From an uncultured Algibacter sp. (GTDB lineage Bacteria; Bacteroidota; Bacteroidia; Flavobacteriales; Flavobacteriaceae): DNA of 64,000 nucleotides. Below, piece by piece: positions 42,139 to 51,005 of this stretch. Each line of letters starts with the position of its first letter. Position 1 is the stretch's first letter. A program made the translations under genes and the position numbers. Below the pieces are notes generated by a model that was given only the letters and a program-made list of their open reading frames with translations, was not told where the DNA came from and searched no databases. The DNA is taken from the NCBI RefSeq assembly GCF_947495925.1, contig NZ_CANMAU010000003.1, forward strand, positions 1 through 64,000, written 5' to 3'.

Positions 42139-44001
42139 TTAATCTTCAAGTTTAGCAGACAGCTCAAACCAGCGTTCTTCTTTGGCATCCATTGCGTCTA
42201 TAATTTTCTGCAAATCGTCTGAAAGCTTTTTAATATCATCTTGCGATAAGTCAGGGTTTGTGAACTTGTTCTCCAGTTCTTTTTTATCGTAAGCTAAAGC
42301 ATTAAGCTTACTTTCAATATTTTTTAATTCTTTTTCCTCGTTGTATGATAGTTTAGAAGCCTGATTCTGTTTTTTAGAAGGCTTACTTTTTTTGTCTTCT
42401 GTTGTCTTTGAAACTGCAGGCTGACTATCTTCATAAACCCGGTAATCTGTATAGTTACCAGGGAAATCTTCAATAACCCCATTACCTCTAAAAACAAAAA
42501 GGTGATCAATAACCTTGTCCATAAAATAGCGATCGTGGGAGACCACTATAATACAGCCTGGGAAGTCTAACAAAAAGCTTTCAAGCACGTTTAGTGTTAC
42601 AATATCCAAATCATTCGTTGGCTCATCCAGTATTAAAAAATTGGGGTTCTGGATTAAAACTGTACATAAATACAAACGCTTGCGCTCGCCTCCGCTTAAT
42701 TTTTCAACAAAGTCATATTGTTTTTTTCTGCTAAACAAAAAACGTTCTAAAAGTTGTTGAGCACTAATTTGTCGTCCTTTTTTTAAAGGGATATAATCCC
42801 CAAATTCTCTAATAACGTCAATAACCTTTTGCTCTGGTTTTATGCTAATACCGTTTTGAGTATAATAGCCAAATTTAACCGTATCGCCTTTAATAACTTT
42901 ACCAGAATCGGGTAATGCAGATTGGGTAAGGATGTTTAAAAATGTGGTTTTTCCGGTTCCGTTTTTTCCAATAATACCAACGCGTTCACCTTTTTTAAAC
43001 GTGTAATCAAAAGCGTCAAGAATAGTTTTGTCTTTAAAGGCTTTAGATACCTTATGGAACTCCAAAATTTTGCTTCCCAAACGTTCCATATTCAATTCTA
43101 ATTGAACTTCATGGTCGTTTCTACGCTGGTGCGCTCTATGTTTTATGTCGGCAAAATCATCAATTCTAGATTTAGACTTCGTTGTTCTTGCTTTAGGTTG
43201 TCTTCGCATCCAAGCTAATTCTTTTTTAAAAAGCTGTTTCGCTTTACCCGTTTCCACAGCTTCGCGTTCAATTCTAGCTTCTCGCTTTTCAAGGTAGTAG
43301 GAGTAATTACCTTTATAACTATATAATTGTCCAGCATCTAACTCTATAATTTCATTACAAACACGTTCCAGAAAGTATCTGTCGTGTGTTACCATAAAAA
43401 GGGTGATGTTTTCTTTAGCAAAAAAGCCTTCTAACCATTCAATCATTTCTAAATCTAAATGATTGGTAGGCTCATCTAAAATGAGCAGGTCTGGTTTATT
43501 AATTAAGGCATTGGCTAACGCAAGTCGTTTTTTTTGGCCTCCAGAGAGTAAGCCTACTTTTTGACCTAAATTTTCTAGTTTTAATTTAAAAAGTATCTGT
43601 TTGTACAGCGTTTCAAAATCCCAAGCCTGATGCCTGTCCATAGCATCAAATGCATTCTGGTAAGCTTCCGTATCATCAGGATTTAAAAGAGACTTTTCGT
43701 AGTCAGAAATAATTTTTAAAATAGGGTTTTCACATGCAAAAATAGTTTCTTCTACAGTCAGGTTGTTATCAAACTTGGGGTCTTGGGATAAAAAAGAAAC
43801 CTTAATATCTTTTCTATAAATAATGCTACCCGAATCTGGTTCGTCATCTCCGGAAAGTATGTTTAAAATAGAAGTTTTACCTGTACCATTTTTGGCAACA
43901 AAGGCTATTTTCTGATCTTTATGAATACTAAATGAAATATTTTCAAAAAGAACAAGTTCTCCGTAGGATTTTGATATGTTTTCGACCGTTAAATAATTCA
44001 A
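42139..44001 (-). CDS. ABC-F family ATPase (Uup-like)
   Basis: About 620 residues with two ABC ATPase cassettes and no membrane segments: first Walker A AKNGTGKTSIL and LSGGQKKRLALANAL, second GKNGTGKTTFLNIL and LSGGERKRLYLC, each with LDEPTNxLD. A linker (RQPKARTTKSKSRIDDF) and a C-terminal coiled coil (about the last 75 residues, YNEEKELKNIESKLNA) fit Uup. These act on ribosomes or in DNA metabolism, not transport. Start: the frame reaches ATG at 44067, but homologues begin at NYLTVENISKSYG, so I prefer TTG at 44001; this is a judgement. Divergent from the polysaccharide locus. Confidence 0.85.
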   Translation of the reverse strand: MNYLTVENISKSYGELVLFENISFSIHKDQKIAFVAKNGTGKTSILNILSGDDEPDSGSIIYRKDIKVSFLSQDPKFDNNLTVEETIFACENPILKIISDYEKSLLNPDDTEAYQNAFDAMDRHQAWDFETLYKQILFKLKLENLGQKVGLLSGGQKKRLALANALINKPDLLILDEPTNHLDLEMIEWLEGFFAKENITLFMVTHDRYFLERVCNEIIELDAGQLYSYKGNYSYYLEKREARIEREAVETGKAKQLFKKELAWMRRQPKARTTKSKSRIDDFADIKHRAHQRRNDHEVQLELNMERLGSKILEFHKVSKAFKDKTILDAFDYTFKKGERVGIIGKNGTGKTTFLNILTQSALPDSGKVIKGDTVKFGYYTQNGISIKPEQKVIDVIREFGDYIPLKKGRQISAQQLLERFLFSRKKQYDFVEKLSGGERKRLYLCTVLIQNPNFLILDEPTNDLDIVTLNVLESFLLDFPGCIIVVSHDRYFMDKVIDHLFVFRGNGVIEDFPGNYTDYRVYEDSQPAVSKTTEDKKSKPSKKQNQASKLSYNEEKELKNIESKLNALAYDKKELENKFTNPDLSQDDIKKLSDDLQKIIDAMDAKEERWFELSAKLED

Positions 44002-44077
44002 AAGCTTTGTTTTTTTGCAAATAACGGATAAAAAACCAAAAAACCAGCCATAAGTTTTATTGTTCATCCCTAAAACT

Positions 44078-44085
44078 TATATTTG
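44078..44085 (+). promoter_or_regulatory. Probable -7 element driving the polysaccharide locus
   Basis: TATATTTG (TAnnTTTG), 22 bases before the ATG at 44108. It lies in the short divergent gap to the ABC-F gene and is the only promoter-like site I see at the start of the locus. The -33 TTG is at 15 rather than 19 bases. Confidence 0.5.
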
Positions 44086-44107
44086 TGAAAAATCAAACGG
44101 CCTCAAA

Positions 44108-44902
44108 ATGAAGAGAAGTTTTCTCGTCCTAATTATCTTAGTAAACGTGGTGTTGGTCTCCTGTATTCCAACTAAAAAGTTGACTTATATACAGCCGCCA
44201 GAAGAGGCTGTCGATTCTTTAATGGTAATCCAGGAAAAGCAATCGCCTTATCGTATCCAAGTTAATGATATTCTAAATATTAGGGTTAAAGCTCTGGATC
44301 AAGAGAGTGTGCAGATTTTTAACCCAGTAGGGGAGGAAAATTTAAATGCTAATAGTGAAGAACGTGCCTATTTTGATGGCTTTTCTGTAGACATACATGG
44401 GAACATTAGAATACCTGTTTTGGGGTATATGAATGTGTTGGGCTACACTACCGAAGAATTAGAGAAGCTTATCGAGAAGAAGTTGTTGGAAGAGCAGTTT
44501 AAAGAGGCTGCCAATATTTTTGTTTCTGTGAAACTTACAGGACTGCGCTACACAGTTAATGGAGAAGTTAGTAGTCCTGGAACAAAGACCATGTATCAAA
44601 ATAGATTGAATATTTTTGAGGCTATAGCTAATGCCGGTGAAATAGATGTGGTTGGTAACCGCGAAGATGTGTTAATTATACGCCAGTATCCACAGGGGCA
44701 AAAAGTACACCATCTTAATCTGCTGGAAGATGCCGTGATGCAATCCCCATATTACTATATTCAGCCGAATGATATCATATATGTAAAACCATTGAAGCAA
44801 AAGTCGTGGGGTACAGGGTCAACAGGTAGAGAGACTTTACTTACTATTGTATCCACATTAACACTCTTAACAACGACCCTTTTATTAATTGATAGACTTT
44901 AA
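44108..44902 (+). CDS. Wza-like polysaccharide export lipoprotein
   Basis: 264 residues from ATG 44108 (a TTG at 44060 is in frame but would bury the signal peptide). Lipoprotein signal MKRSFLVLIILVNVVLVSC. Poly_export domain SPYRIQVNDILNIRV, VDIHGNIRIPVLGYMNVLG; SLBB-like repeat (YTVNGEVSSPGTKTMY, NIFEAIANAGEIDVVGNRED). The C-terminal end carries a hydrophobic helix (about 243-262, LLTIVSTLTLLTTTLLLI). OPX-type outer-membrane exporter for the polysaccharide made by the downstream genes; spacing of 3 bases to the kinase gene. Confidence 0.92.
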   Translation: MKRSFLVLIILVNVVLVSCIPTKKLTYIQPPEEAVDSLMVIQEKQSPYRIQVNDILNIRVKALDQESVQIFNPVGEENLNANSEERAYFDGFSVDIHGNIRIPVLGYMNVLGYTTEELEKLIEKKLLEEQFKEAANIFVSVKLTGLRYTVNGEVSSPGTKTMYQNRLNIFEAIANAGEIDVVGNREDVLIIRQYPQGQKVHHLNLLEDAVMQSPYYYIQPNDIIYVKPLKQKSWGTGSTGRETLLTIVSTLTLLTTTLLLIDRL

Positions 44903-44905
44903 TTG

Positions 44906-47380
44906 ATGTCAGATTACAATAATTCAAATATAGATGATGAAGGTCTAAATTTCACTTTTGATTTTAAGGGCTTTTTTTATAAAGTTACAAGTAAGTGGAA
45001 ATTAATCTTATTCTGTATTTTAATTGGCCTTGTGACGGCTTATTTTATAAATGTTAGAAAACAGAATGTTTATAGCTTAAATTCGTTAATCTCTGTTGAA
45101 AATAATAAAAGTCCATTTTCAAGTGCCAATACTAGTATATCCTTTAATTGGGGTGGGGTTTCTGGTAAAGTAGGTCAGGTTATGACTAGCCTAAAAACAA
45201 GAACGCACAATGAATCTGTTGTTGATTCTTTGAAGTTCTATATTGATTATTTAGAAGAAGGTGAATACCAGAAAATTGATGTTTACAAAAAAGCACCATT
45301 TGTATTTACTCCTAAACTTGATGCGCCCCAACTGTTAAATGAATTTATTGGTATTCGTTTTTTAAATGAAACTAGTTTTGAGCTGTTTACGGAGTTTGAA
45401 GACGAACAAGGTAAAGGGCAGATATATGGGACTAAAGCATTTGAAATGATTTACAATCTTCCAGTTGGAGTTTATGATAAGACCTACCGAATAGGCCAAA
45501 TTATAGAACTCCCATTTATGCATGGTGTTTTAGAATTAAAACCAGAGCACCTAATTAAGCCCAATGAAACATACTTTTTAAGATTTAGAAATTTTGATAA
45601 AGTAGTTAGTAGTTTTCAGAATAACATTAAGGTGGCAGCTTTTCAACAATCCTCATCTGTTATTCAATTGGCCTTAGCTGGGCATAATAAGAACAAAATA
45701 GTAGAATATTTAAATGCGACATCTGCTATATTAAGTCAAACCGAGTTAGAACGAAAAAATCAATATGCCACAAATACCATAAAGTTTATAGATAGTAGTT
45801 TAGCTTCAGTAGATGGTAATATTAAGGAAGTGAGTCAAGCGATGGACAACTTCAGAAGAAAGAATAAGGTGTTCAATGTCGCAGATGATATGCAAAAGGT
45901 CTCTCGAGATTTACAACTATTTGAAGCGCAACAGGTAGATATTAAGATTAAGCTTAATTATTTAAATTCGTTAGAAACTTACCTCAAAACAGAGCAAGAC
46001 TATTCTGGGATTGCAGCACCAACTTCTGTAGGAATTACCGAAGTTAATATTTTAAATGGTGTAAGTGCTATTATAGTTTTATCGACTGAAAGAAGGTCAA
46101 AAGAGTTCACCACACGAGAAGAGTCTAGTGTTTTTGAAAATATTGACCGACAAATTGAGGCCGAAAAAAATGTACTTTTAGCGACCATACAATCTACTAA
46201 AAACACCTTAGAAACCCAGTTAGAAACGGTTAGCACTACTGTAAAAAAATTAGATAGAAGGCTTTCAGATTTACCGAATAACCAGCAGGAATTTTTAAAA
46301 ATACAACGGCAATTAAATATAAGTCAAGAGGCTTATACGCAATATATTATTAAACGCAGTGAAGCCGCTATTTCTAGAGCTGCAAATGTATCAGACATTA
46401 CCATTGTTGATAGTGCTAAGGATATTGGCGGAGGGAAAATTGGTCCAGACACATCACTTAGTTATATGATGGGCGCATTGGCCGGTACATTTATACCCGT
46501 GGTTATTCTTTTTCTATTATACTTTCTAGATAATACGGTGCATGGCCCAGAAGATATTAAGCGCATCTCTAATATTCCTATTCTAGGTGTTATAGGTAAG
46601 CACACTTACCACAACAATCTTGTTGTTTCGGAAATGTCAAAATCATCAGTAGCGGAATCTTTTCGAGCCATTCGTTCTAGTTTGCAATTTGTTATTAAAA
46701 AGAACTCTAAGGAGCGTGCAACAACTTTATTAGTCACCTCCTCGGTAGGTGGTGAAGGAAAGACCTTTTGTTCTATCAATATGGCAACTGTGTATGCTTT
46801 GTCTGGTAGAAAAACCGTTTTAGTTGGATTAGATTTAAGAAAACCCAAAATATTTGGAGATTTCGATCTTAATAATGACATAGGCGTTGTTAACTATTTA
46901 ATTGGACAACATTCGTTAAAAGAGATCACCAATACCACGTCCATTAAAAACCTAGATGTTATTACGGCGGGGCCAGTGCCTCCAAATCCTTCAGAATTAC
47001 TGATTAGTGAAAGTATGGATGTTTTTGTAAATAAACTTAAAGCAGAGTATGATATTATTATTTTAGATACACCTCCCTTAGGTATAGTAACCGATGCTTT
47101 AGATTTAACTAAATATTCAGATACCAATATTTTTATGATTAGGTTAAATTATACTAAAAAAAGTATGCTCCAATTTATAAAAGCCAAGTATAAGTCTAAA
47201 GAAATAAAGAACATCAGTTTTGTTTTAAATTTTTATAGGCCCAATAACCACCAAAATTTAAATTATGGCTATGGCTATGGTTATGGGGTTTATGGAAATA
47301 ATTATCATGAGACTGAGCGTCAGAAAAAAAGTGTTAAGAGTAGATTTAAGAGGGTGTTTAAAAGAAATAAAAACAGTTGA
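44906..47380 (+). CDS. Wzc-like polysaccharide co-polymerase with tyrosine autokinase
   Basis: 824 residues from ATG 44906 (the frame also opens at TTG 44903). Membrane segment 1 about 33-50 (LILFCILIGLVTAYFI), a large periplasmic part with coiled-coil helices (about 280-500), segment 2 about 519-541, then a cytoplasmic BY-kinase: Walker A SVGGEGKTFCS about 612-622, the Walker A' LVGLDLRKPK, Walker B ILDTPPLGIVTD about 717-727. A C-terminal tyrosine-rich tail (NYGYGYGYGVYGNNYHE) is the usual autophosphorylation cluster, encoded by a 6-base tandem repeat. It controls chain length and export with the Wza protein. Confidence 0.95.
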   Translation: MSDYNNSNIDDEGLNFTFDFKGFFYKVTSKWKLILFCILIGLVTAYFINVRKQNVYSLNSLISVENNKSPFSSANTSISFNWGGVSGKVGQVMTSLKTRTHNESVVDSLKFYIDYLEEGEYQKIDVYKKAPFVFTPKLDAPQLLNEFIGIRFLNETSFELFTEFEDEQGKGQIYGTKAFEMIYNLPVGVYDKTYRIGQIIELPFMHGVLELKPEHLIKPNETYFLRFRNFDKVVSSFQNNIKVAAFQQSSSVIQLALAGHNKNKIVEYLNATSAILSQTELERKNQYATNTIKFIDSSLASVDGNIKEVSQAMDNFRRKNKVFNVADDMQKVSRDLQLFEAQQVDIKIKLNYLNSLETYLKTEQDYSGIAAPTSVGITEVNILNGVSAIIVLSTERRSKEFTTREESSVFENIDRQIEAEKNVLLATIQSTKNTLETQLETVSTTVKKLDRRLSDLPNNQQEFLKIQRQLNISQEAYTQYIIKRSEAAISRAANVSDITIVDSAKDIGGGKIGPDTSLSYMMGALAGTFIPVVILFLLYFLDNTVHGPEDIKRISNIPILGVIGKHTYHNNLVVSEMSKSSVAESFRAIRSSLQFVIKKNSKERATTLLVTSSVGGEGKTFCSINMATVYALSGRKTVLVGLDLRKPKIFGDFDLNNDIGVVNYLIGQHSLKEITNTTSIKNLDVITAGPVPPNPSELLISESMDVFVNKLKAEYDIIILDTPPLGIVTDALDLTKYSDTNIFMIRLNYTKKSMLQFIKAKYKSKEIKNISFVLNFYRPNNHQNLNYGYGYGYGVYGNNYHETERQKKSVKSRFKRVFKRNKNS

Positions 47381-47486
47381 ACGATTTACGTTTAAATTAA
47401 ATTGTTTTTTCACTTGCTAAATGCGTTCTATCTACAATTATACGTTCGTAAATTTAAAATTAAAAAAAGTTCAATAAAAGGATTAA

Positions 47487-48332
47487 ATGCAACTTGAAAC
47501 CAAAATATATCAGAAAGAAAACAACTTAAAAATAGGTAAGCTTTTAAAAGCAAGTGCTAAAGATTTTTTTGGTTCTTTATTTTTAGCGAAGCAGTTGGCT
47601 ATAAGAGATATTAAGGCGCAGTACCGGCAATCATACTTTGGTTTATTTTGGGCATTTATCACGCCATTAACCACCGCTTTTGTATGGGTGTTTTTAAACA
47701 TGTCGGGTACTATTAGGTTAACAGATACTGGCATTCCTTACCCAGTTTATGCATTTTCTGGAACCTTATTATGGTCTATCATTTCCGATAGTATTAACTC
47801 CCCAATTTTAAGTACCACCGCAGCAAAAGGCATATTGTCAAAAATTAATTTTCCAAAGGAAGCTTTATTAGTTTCTGGGGTTTATAAGTTATTGTTCTAT
47901 TCTGCTATAAAAGTAGTATTGTTACTTGTATTTATAGGCTTTTTTGGTGTTGGTTATCATGCTTCATTGTTGTTGTTTCCATTGGCATTGTTGGGGGTTA
48001 TTATAGTAGGCACTACAGTAGGTTTGTTTATTACCCCTATAGGAATGCTATATAAAGATATAGGTAAATTTATAACTATTGCATTAAGTATGTTAATGTA
48101 TATTACTCCTGTAGTATATGTGCTTCCTAAAGAAGGTTTTATGAAAACACTCATGGAAATAAACCCATTAACCCCGTTAATTTTAACTACAAGAGATTTG
48201 GTAATGGGCTTTACTCCTGAATACTTAAGCTATTATTTTTGGGTGTTAGGAATAAGTTTTCCACTATTTTTTATGGGCCTTTTATTTTATAGAATTTCGA
48301 TACCAATTTTAGTTGAACGTATGAGCGCTTAA
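47487..48332 (+). CDS. ABC-2 type polysaccharide exporter permease (Wzm/KpsM-like)
   Basis: 281 residues with about six hydrophobic segments. The N-terminal cytoplasmic part (FLAKQLAIRDIKAQYRQSYF, FWAFITPLTTAFVW) is the ABC-2 permease signature for lipopolysaccharide/polysaccharide exporters, and the end (FYRISIPILVERMSA) is typical as well. Forms a transporter with the ATPase encoded one base later, moving lipid-linked chains across the inner membrane. About 106 bases separate it from the kinase gene. Confidence 0.93.
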   Translation: MQLETKIYQKENNLKIGKLLKASAKDFFGSLFLAKQLAIRDIKAQYRQSYFGLFWAFITPLTTAFVWVFLNMSGTIRLTDTGIPYPVYAFSGTLLWSIISDSINSPILSTTAAKGILSKINFPKEALLVSGVYKLLFYSAIKVVLLLVFIGFFGVGYHASLLLFPLALLGVIIVGTTVGLFITPIGMLYKDIGKFITIALSMLMYITPVVYVLPKEGFMKTLMEINPLTPLILTTRDLVMGFTPEYLSYYFWVLGISFPLFFMGLLFYRISIPILVERMSA

Positions 48333-48333
48333 T

Positions 48334-49551
48334 ATGCAAGAAGATAAGGAAGTTTTGATAAAAGTGGAGCACCTCTCTAAAAAGTTTTGTAAAGACTTAA
48401 AAACAAGTTTATGGTATGGTGTAAAAGACTTATATAGCAATATCACTGGTAACTTTAAAGAACGGGCCTTACGACCAAAAGAGTTTTGGGCGGTAAAAGA
48501 TATCAGTTTTGAGTTACGAAGAGGGGAATGCTTAGGTTTAATTGGGCATAATGGAGCAGGAAAATCTACGCTACTTAAAATATTAAACGGTTTAATAAAT
48601 CCTGATGAGGGCAAAATAACCATTAAAGGAAAAGTGGGTGCCTTAATTGAATTAGGAGCGGGTTTTAATCCGATACTTACTGGGCGTGAAAATATTTACA
48701 ACAACGGTGCTGTTTTGGGGTTTACAAGAAAGGAAATAGATACTAAAATTGAAGATATTATTGATTTCTCTGAAATTCGAGAGTTTATTGATATGCCTAT
48801 TCAAAACTATAGTTCAGGCATGAAGGTTCGGCTGGGATTTTCTATAGCGGCACAAATGGAGCCTGATGTACTTATAATTGATGAGGTTTTGGCTGTTGGA
48901 GATTTGGGCTTTGTTCTAAAATGTTTTAAAACTATTGATGCTATTTTACCAAATACAGCCATAGTTTTTGTTTCTCATAATATGCCTATGGTTTCACGAA
49001 TTTGTACTGAAATAATATTAATGGAACATGGGAATTCCCAATTTCAAGGGAATGATGTAGGAAAAGCAATTGATTTGTATTATCAACGGTTTACTCAAAA
49101 TGATAGTAATATTGTTTTTGATGATAAAAGAATAAGTTTGTTATCTGTCAATTTTTCAGAGAAAGTAAAAACAAATAATAAAGTTGGGATTTTGAACTGG
49201 GGAGAAGAATTGGTGTTCTGTTTTGAAATTAAATTTAATTTACCATTTAATGAAATACCATATTTTAAATTAATTTTTTTAGATAAAGAACTAAGAGGGG
49301 TAGCATCAGTTAAGCAAGATGAAACATTTTTTAATAAGGTGAAAATTAAAAAAGATGAGAAAATTTCATTTAATGTTAGTATTGATAATTTACAATTGTC
49401 CAAAGGAATATATAGTGTAAATTTAATGATAGTTGATAGAAAAAGGGAAGTTTCTATTCTTAGATGTAATAATATTTTGTCTTTTCAAATAATTGGAGAT
49501 ACTCAAATTTGGCAACCCTTCCTATTAGATTCCAAATTTCAATTGAATTAA
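48334..49551 (+). CDS. Wzt-like ABC ATPase with C-terminal carbohydrate-recognition domain
   Basis: 405 residues. The ATPase part (about 1-245) has Walker A GHNGAGKSTLL at 72-82, signature YSSGMKVRLGFS, Walker B DVLIIDEVLAVGD. The C-terminal part (about 250-405) is a beta-rich domain (LNWGEELVFCFEIKF, KGIYSVNLMIVDRKREV) like the Wzt C-terminal domain that reads the non-reducing end of the chain. GC by hand count falls from roughly 30-42% in ATPase samples to 18-27% in samples of the C-terminal domain (break near 49090), suggesting that domain came with the downstream genes. Confidence 0.93.
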   Translation: MQEDKEVLIKVEHLSKKFCKDLKTSLWYGVKDLYSNITGNFKERALRPKEFWAVKDISFELRRGECLGLIGHNGAGKSTLLKILNGLINPDEGKITIKGKVGALIELGAGFNPILTGRENIYNNGAVLGFTRKEIDTKIEDIIDFSEIREFIDMPIQNYSSGMKVRLGFSIAAQMEPDVLIIDEVLAVGDLGFVLKCFKTIDAILPNTAIVFVSHNMPMVSRICTEIILMEHGNSQFQGNDVGKAIDLYYQRFTQNDSNIVFDDKRISLLSVNFSEKVKTNNKVGILNWGEELVFCFEIKFNLPFNEIPYFKLIFLDKELRGVASVKQDETFFNKVKIKKDEKISFNVSIDNLQLSKGIYSVNLMIVDRKREVSILRCNNILSFQIIGDTQIWQPFLLDSKFQLN

Positions 49552-49563
49552 TAAATTTTTGGA

Positions 49564-50244
49564 GTGGATTTATATCAGGATAAACAGGAGTTATTTAAAG
49601 AGTTAAATAATAGTTCTACGTTGGTTATTGTTTTTGGAGGAATCAAACAAGGATTAGGTATTCCTGTTTATGAGTTTATGAATCTATTAAGGGGATTTAA
49701 ATTTGATAAGGTGTTTATTAGAGATTTAAGCCAGTCATGGTATCAAAACGGAATTTTTGAAGCAAATTCAATTTTTAAATTAAAAAAAAGAATAGAATCC
49801 ATAATAAAGCAAGGGAGTTATAAGAAAGTATTTTTTATTGGAAATTCTATGGGAGGATATGCAGCAATTATGTTTGGTTCTCTTATCGGAGTTAATGAAG
49901 TAATTTCTTTTTCACCTCAAACTTTTTTGAAAAAGAGCCTTAGAAAGAGGTATAAAGATTATAGGTGGAAAGATGAAATTTTGAAAATTAAGTATATTTT
50001 TTTTAAAAGAAAAATTTTGGATTTAAAAAAACTTGAATCTTTAATTGAAAATAAAAATCTTCATATTGAAATCCATTATTCATTAAGGGACCGATTAGAT
50101 TCAGTACATGCGGCAAGGGTTAAATCCATAAAAGGAGTAACTTTATATCCTTACAACTTTGGCAATCATAATTTAGTAAAAGAGTTAAGAGATAAAGGGA
50201 CGTTAAGTGGAATTTTAAATAAAAAATTTGGCAATAATTATTAA
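49564..50244 (+). CDS. Alpha/beta hydrolase-fold protein, GTG start
   Basis: 226 residues. The start is GTG at 49564; a stop lies in frame 12 bases upstream. Nucleophile elbow GNSMGGYAA with Ser about residue 95, and candidates for the rest of a triad: Asp in LRDRLDSVHA and His in FGNHNLVKEL, in the right order. No signal peptide, so it would be cytosolic. In this setting it may remove or transfer an acyl group on a sugar intermediate, but no family with a known function can be named. Very AT-rich, like its neighbours. Confidence 0.7.
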   Translation: MDLYQDKQELFKELNNSSTLVIVFGGIKQGLGIPVYEFMNLLRGFKFDKVFIRDLSQSWYQNGIFEANSIFKLKKRIESIIKQGSYKKVFFIGNSMGGYAAIMFGSLIGVNEVISFSPQTFLKKSLRKRYKDYRWKDEILKIKYIFFKRKILDLKKLESLIENKNLHIEIHYSLRDRLDSVHAARVKSIKGVTLYPYNFGNHNLVKELRDKGTLSGILNKKFGNNY

Positions 50245-50263
50245 AATTATAACAATAAAGTAA

Positions 50264-50998
50264 ATGATTTTTAGAAATATTTTTAAGAAAAAAAACAGAA
50301 TAGTTTTTATTTTTGGTGCACCACGAGGCGGAACAACTTGGTTATGGTCTTTATTGGAATCCAATAAAGGAACAATTCCTTTTTTAGATGAGAAAACTAA
50401 AAATAAGGATGGAACGTACGATTCAAGTGAATCAGGTGTTTATATTAAAGATGCCAAAAATGCAGGAAAAAAAATAAAATCATTTATAAAGAATCATAAG
50501 GATAAAATGGTTTTTGAAAAAACGCCTTCACATACCTTAGTTTATGATAAGATTTTGAAAGATTTTCCAGCTAGCAATAATATTGTAATTTTCAGAAATC
50601 CAATAGCTATTGTTAATTCAATGATTAAATCTGAAATGGAAGCTTTTAAAAATCATGATATAGAGAATTCAATAAATAGTGTAAAAGCATATTATAATAA
50701 ATTAGAAGAACTTTGTAAAATAGAAGGAAACATTATAATAACTTACGAGAACCTCTTGAAGGAAACTAAACCTGTTCTTAGCGGTATATTTCAAAAATTG
50801 AATCTTGAAGTTAGTAATATTGATGAAATTATAGAAAACAATAAATTTAAAACAAAAGTAAATGTTAAAGGGGCTTTGAGAAAAGGAACAAGTGATTCGT
50901 ATAAAGAAGATTTATCAGAAGCTGAGAATGATTTTATTGCAGAACAATTAGAATACGAAATGAGGTTTTTTGAAAGAATAAGTAAATTGAACAGGTAA
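50264..50998 (+). CDS. Sulfotransferase family protein (first of three)
   Basis: 244 residues. The 5'-phosphosulfate loop is GAPRGGTTWLWSLL at 18-31, the 3'-phosphate strand/helix NIVIFRNPIAIVNSMI about 105-120, with a later conserved YENLL stretch. This is the PAPS-binding architecture of the P-loop sulfotransferases. It should transfer sulfate from PAPS to a sugar hydroxyl. cysC and cysQ in the same locus would supply PAPS and remove PAP. Low GC. Confidence 0.85.
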   Translation: MIFRNIFKKKNRIVFIFGAPRGGTTWLWSLLESNKGTIPFLDEKTKNKDGTYDSSESGVYIKDAKNAGKKIKSFIKNHKDKMVFEKTPSHTLVYDKILKDFPASNNIVIFRNPIAIVNSMIKSEMEAFKNHDIENSINSVKAYYNKLEELCKIEGNIIITYENLLKETKPVLSGIFQKLNLEVSNIDEIIENNKFKTKVNVKGALRKGTSDSYKEDLSEAENDFIAEQLEYEMRFFERISKLNR

Positions 50999-51005
50999 AA
51001 GTTTA

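Noticed and set aside
44060-44107. Longer starts for the Wza-like gene (TTG 44060) and the ABC-F gene (ATG 44067), which would make the two genes overlap
   Set aside because: The lipoprotein signal starts at 44108, a -7 element lies between, and ABC-F homologues begin near 44001.
45999-47127. Several 77-91 codon frames opposite the Wzc gene
   Set aside because: Antisense to a gene with clear kinase motifs; no features of their own.
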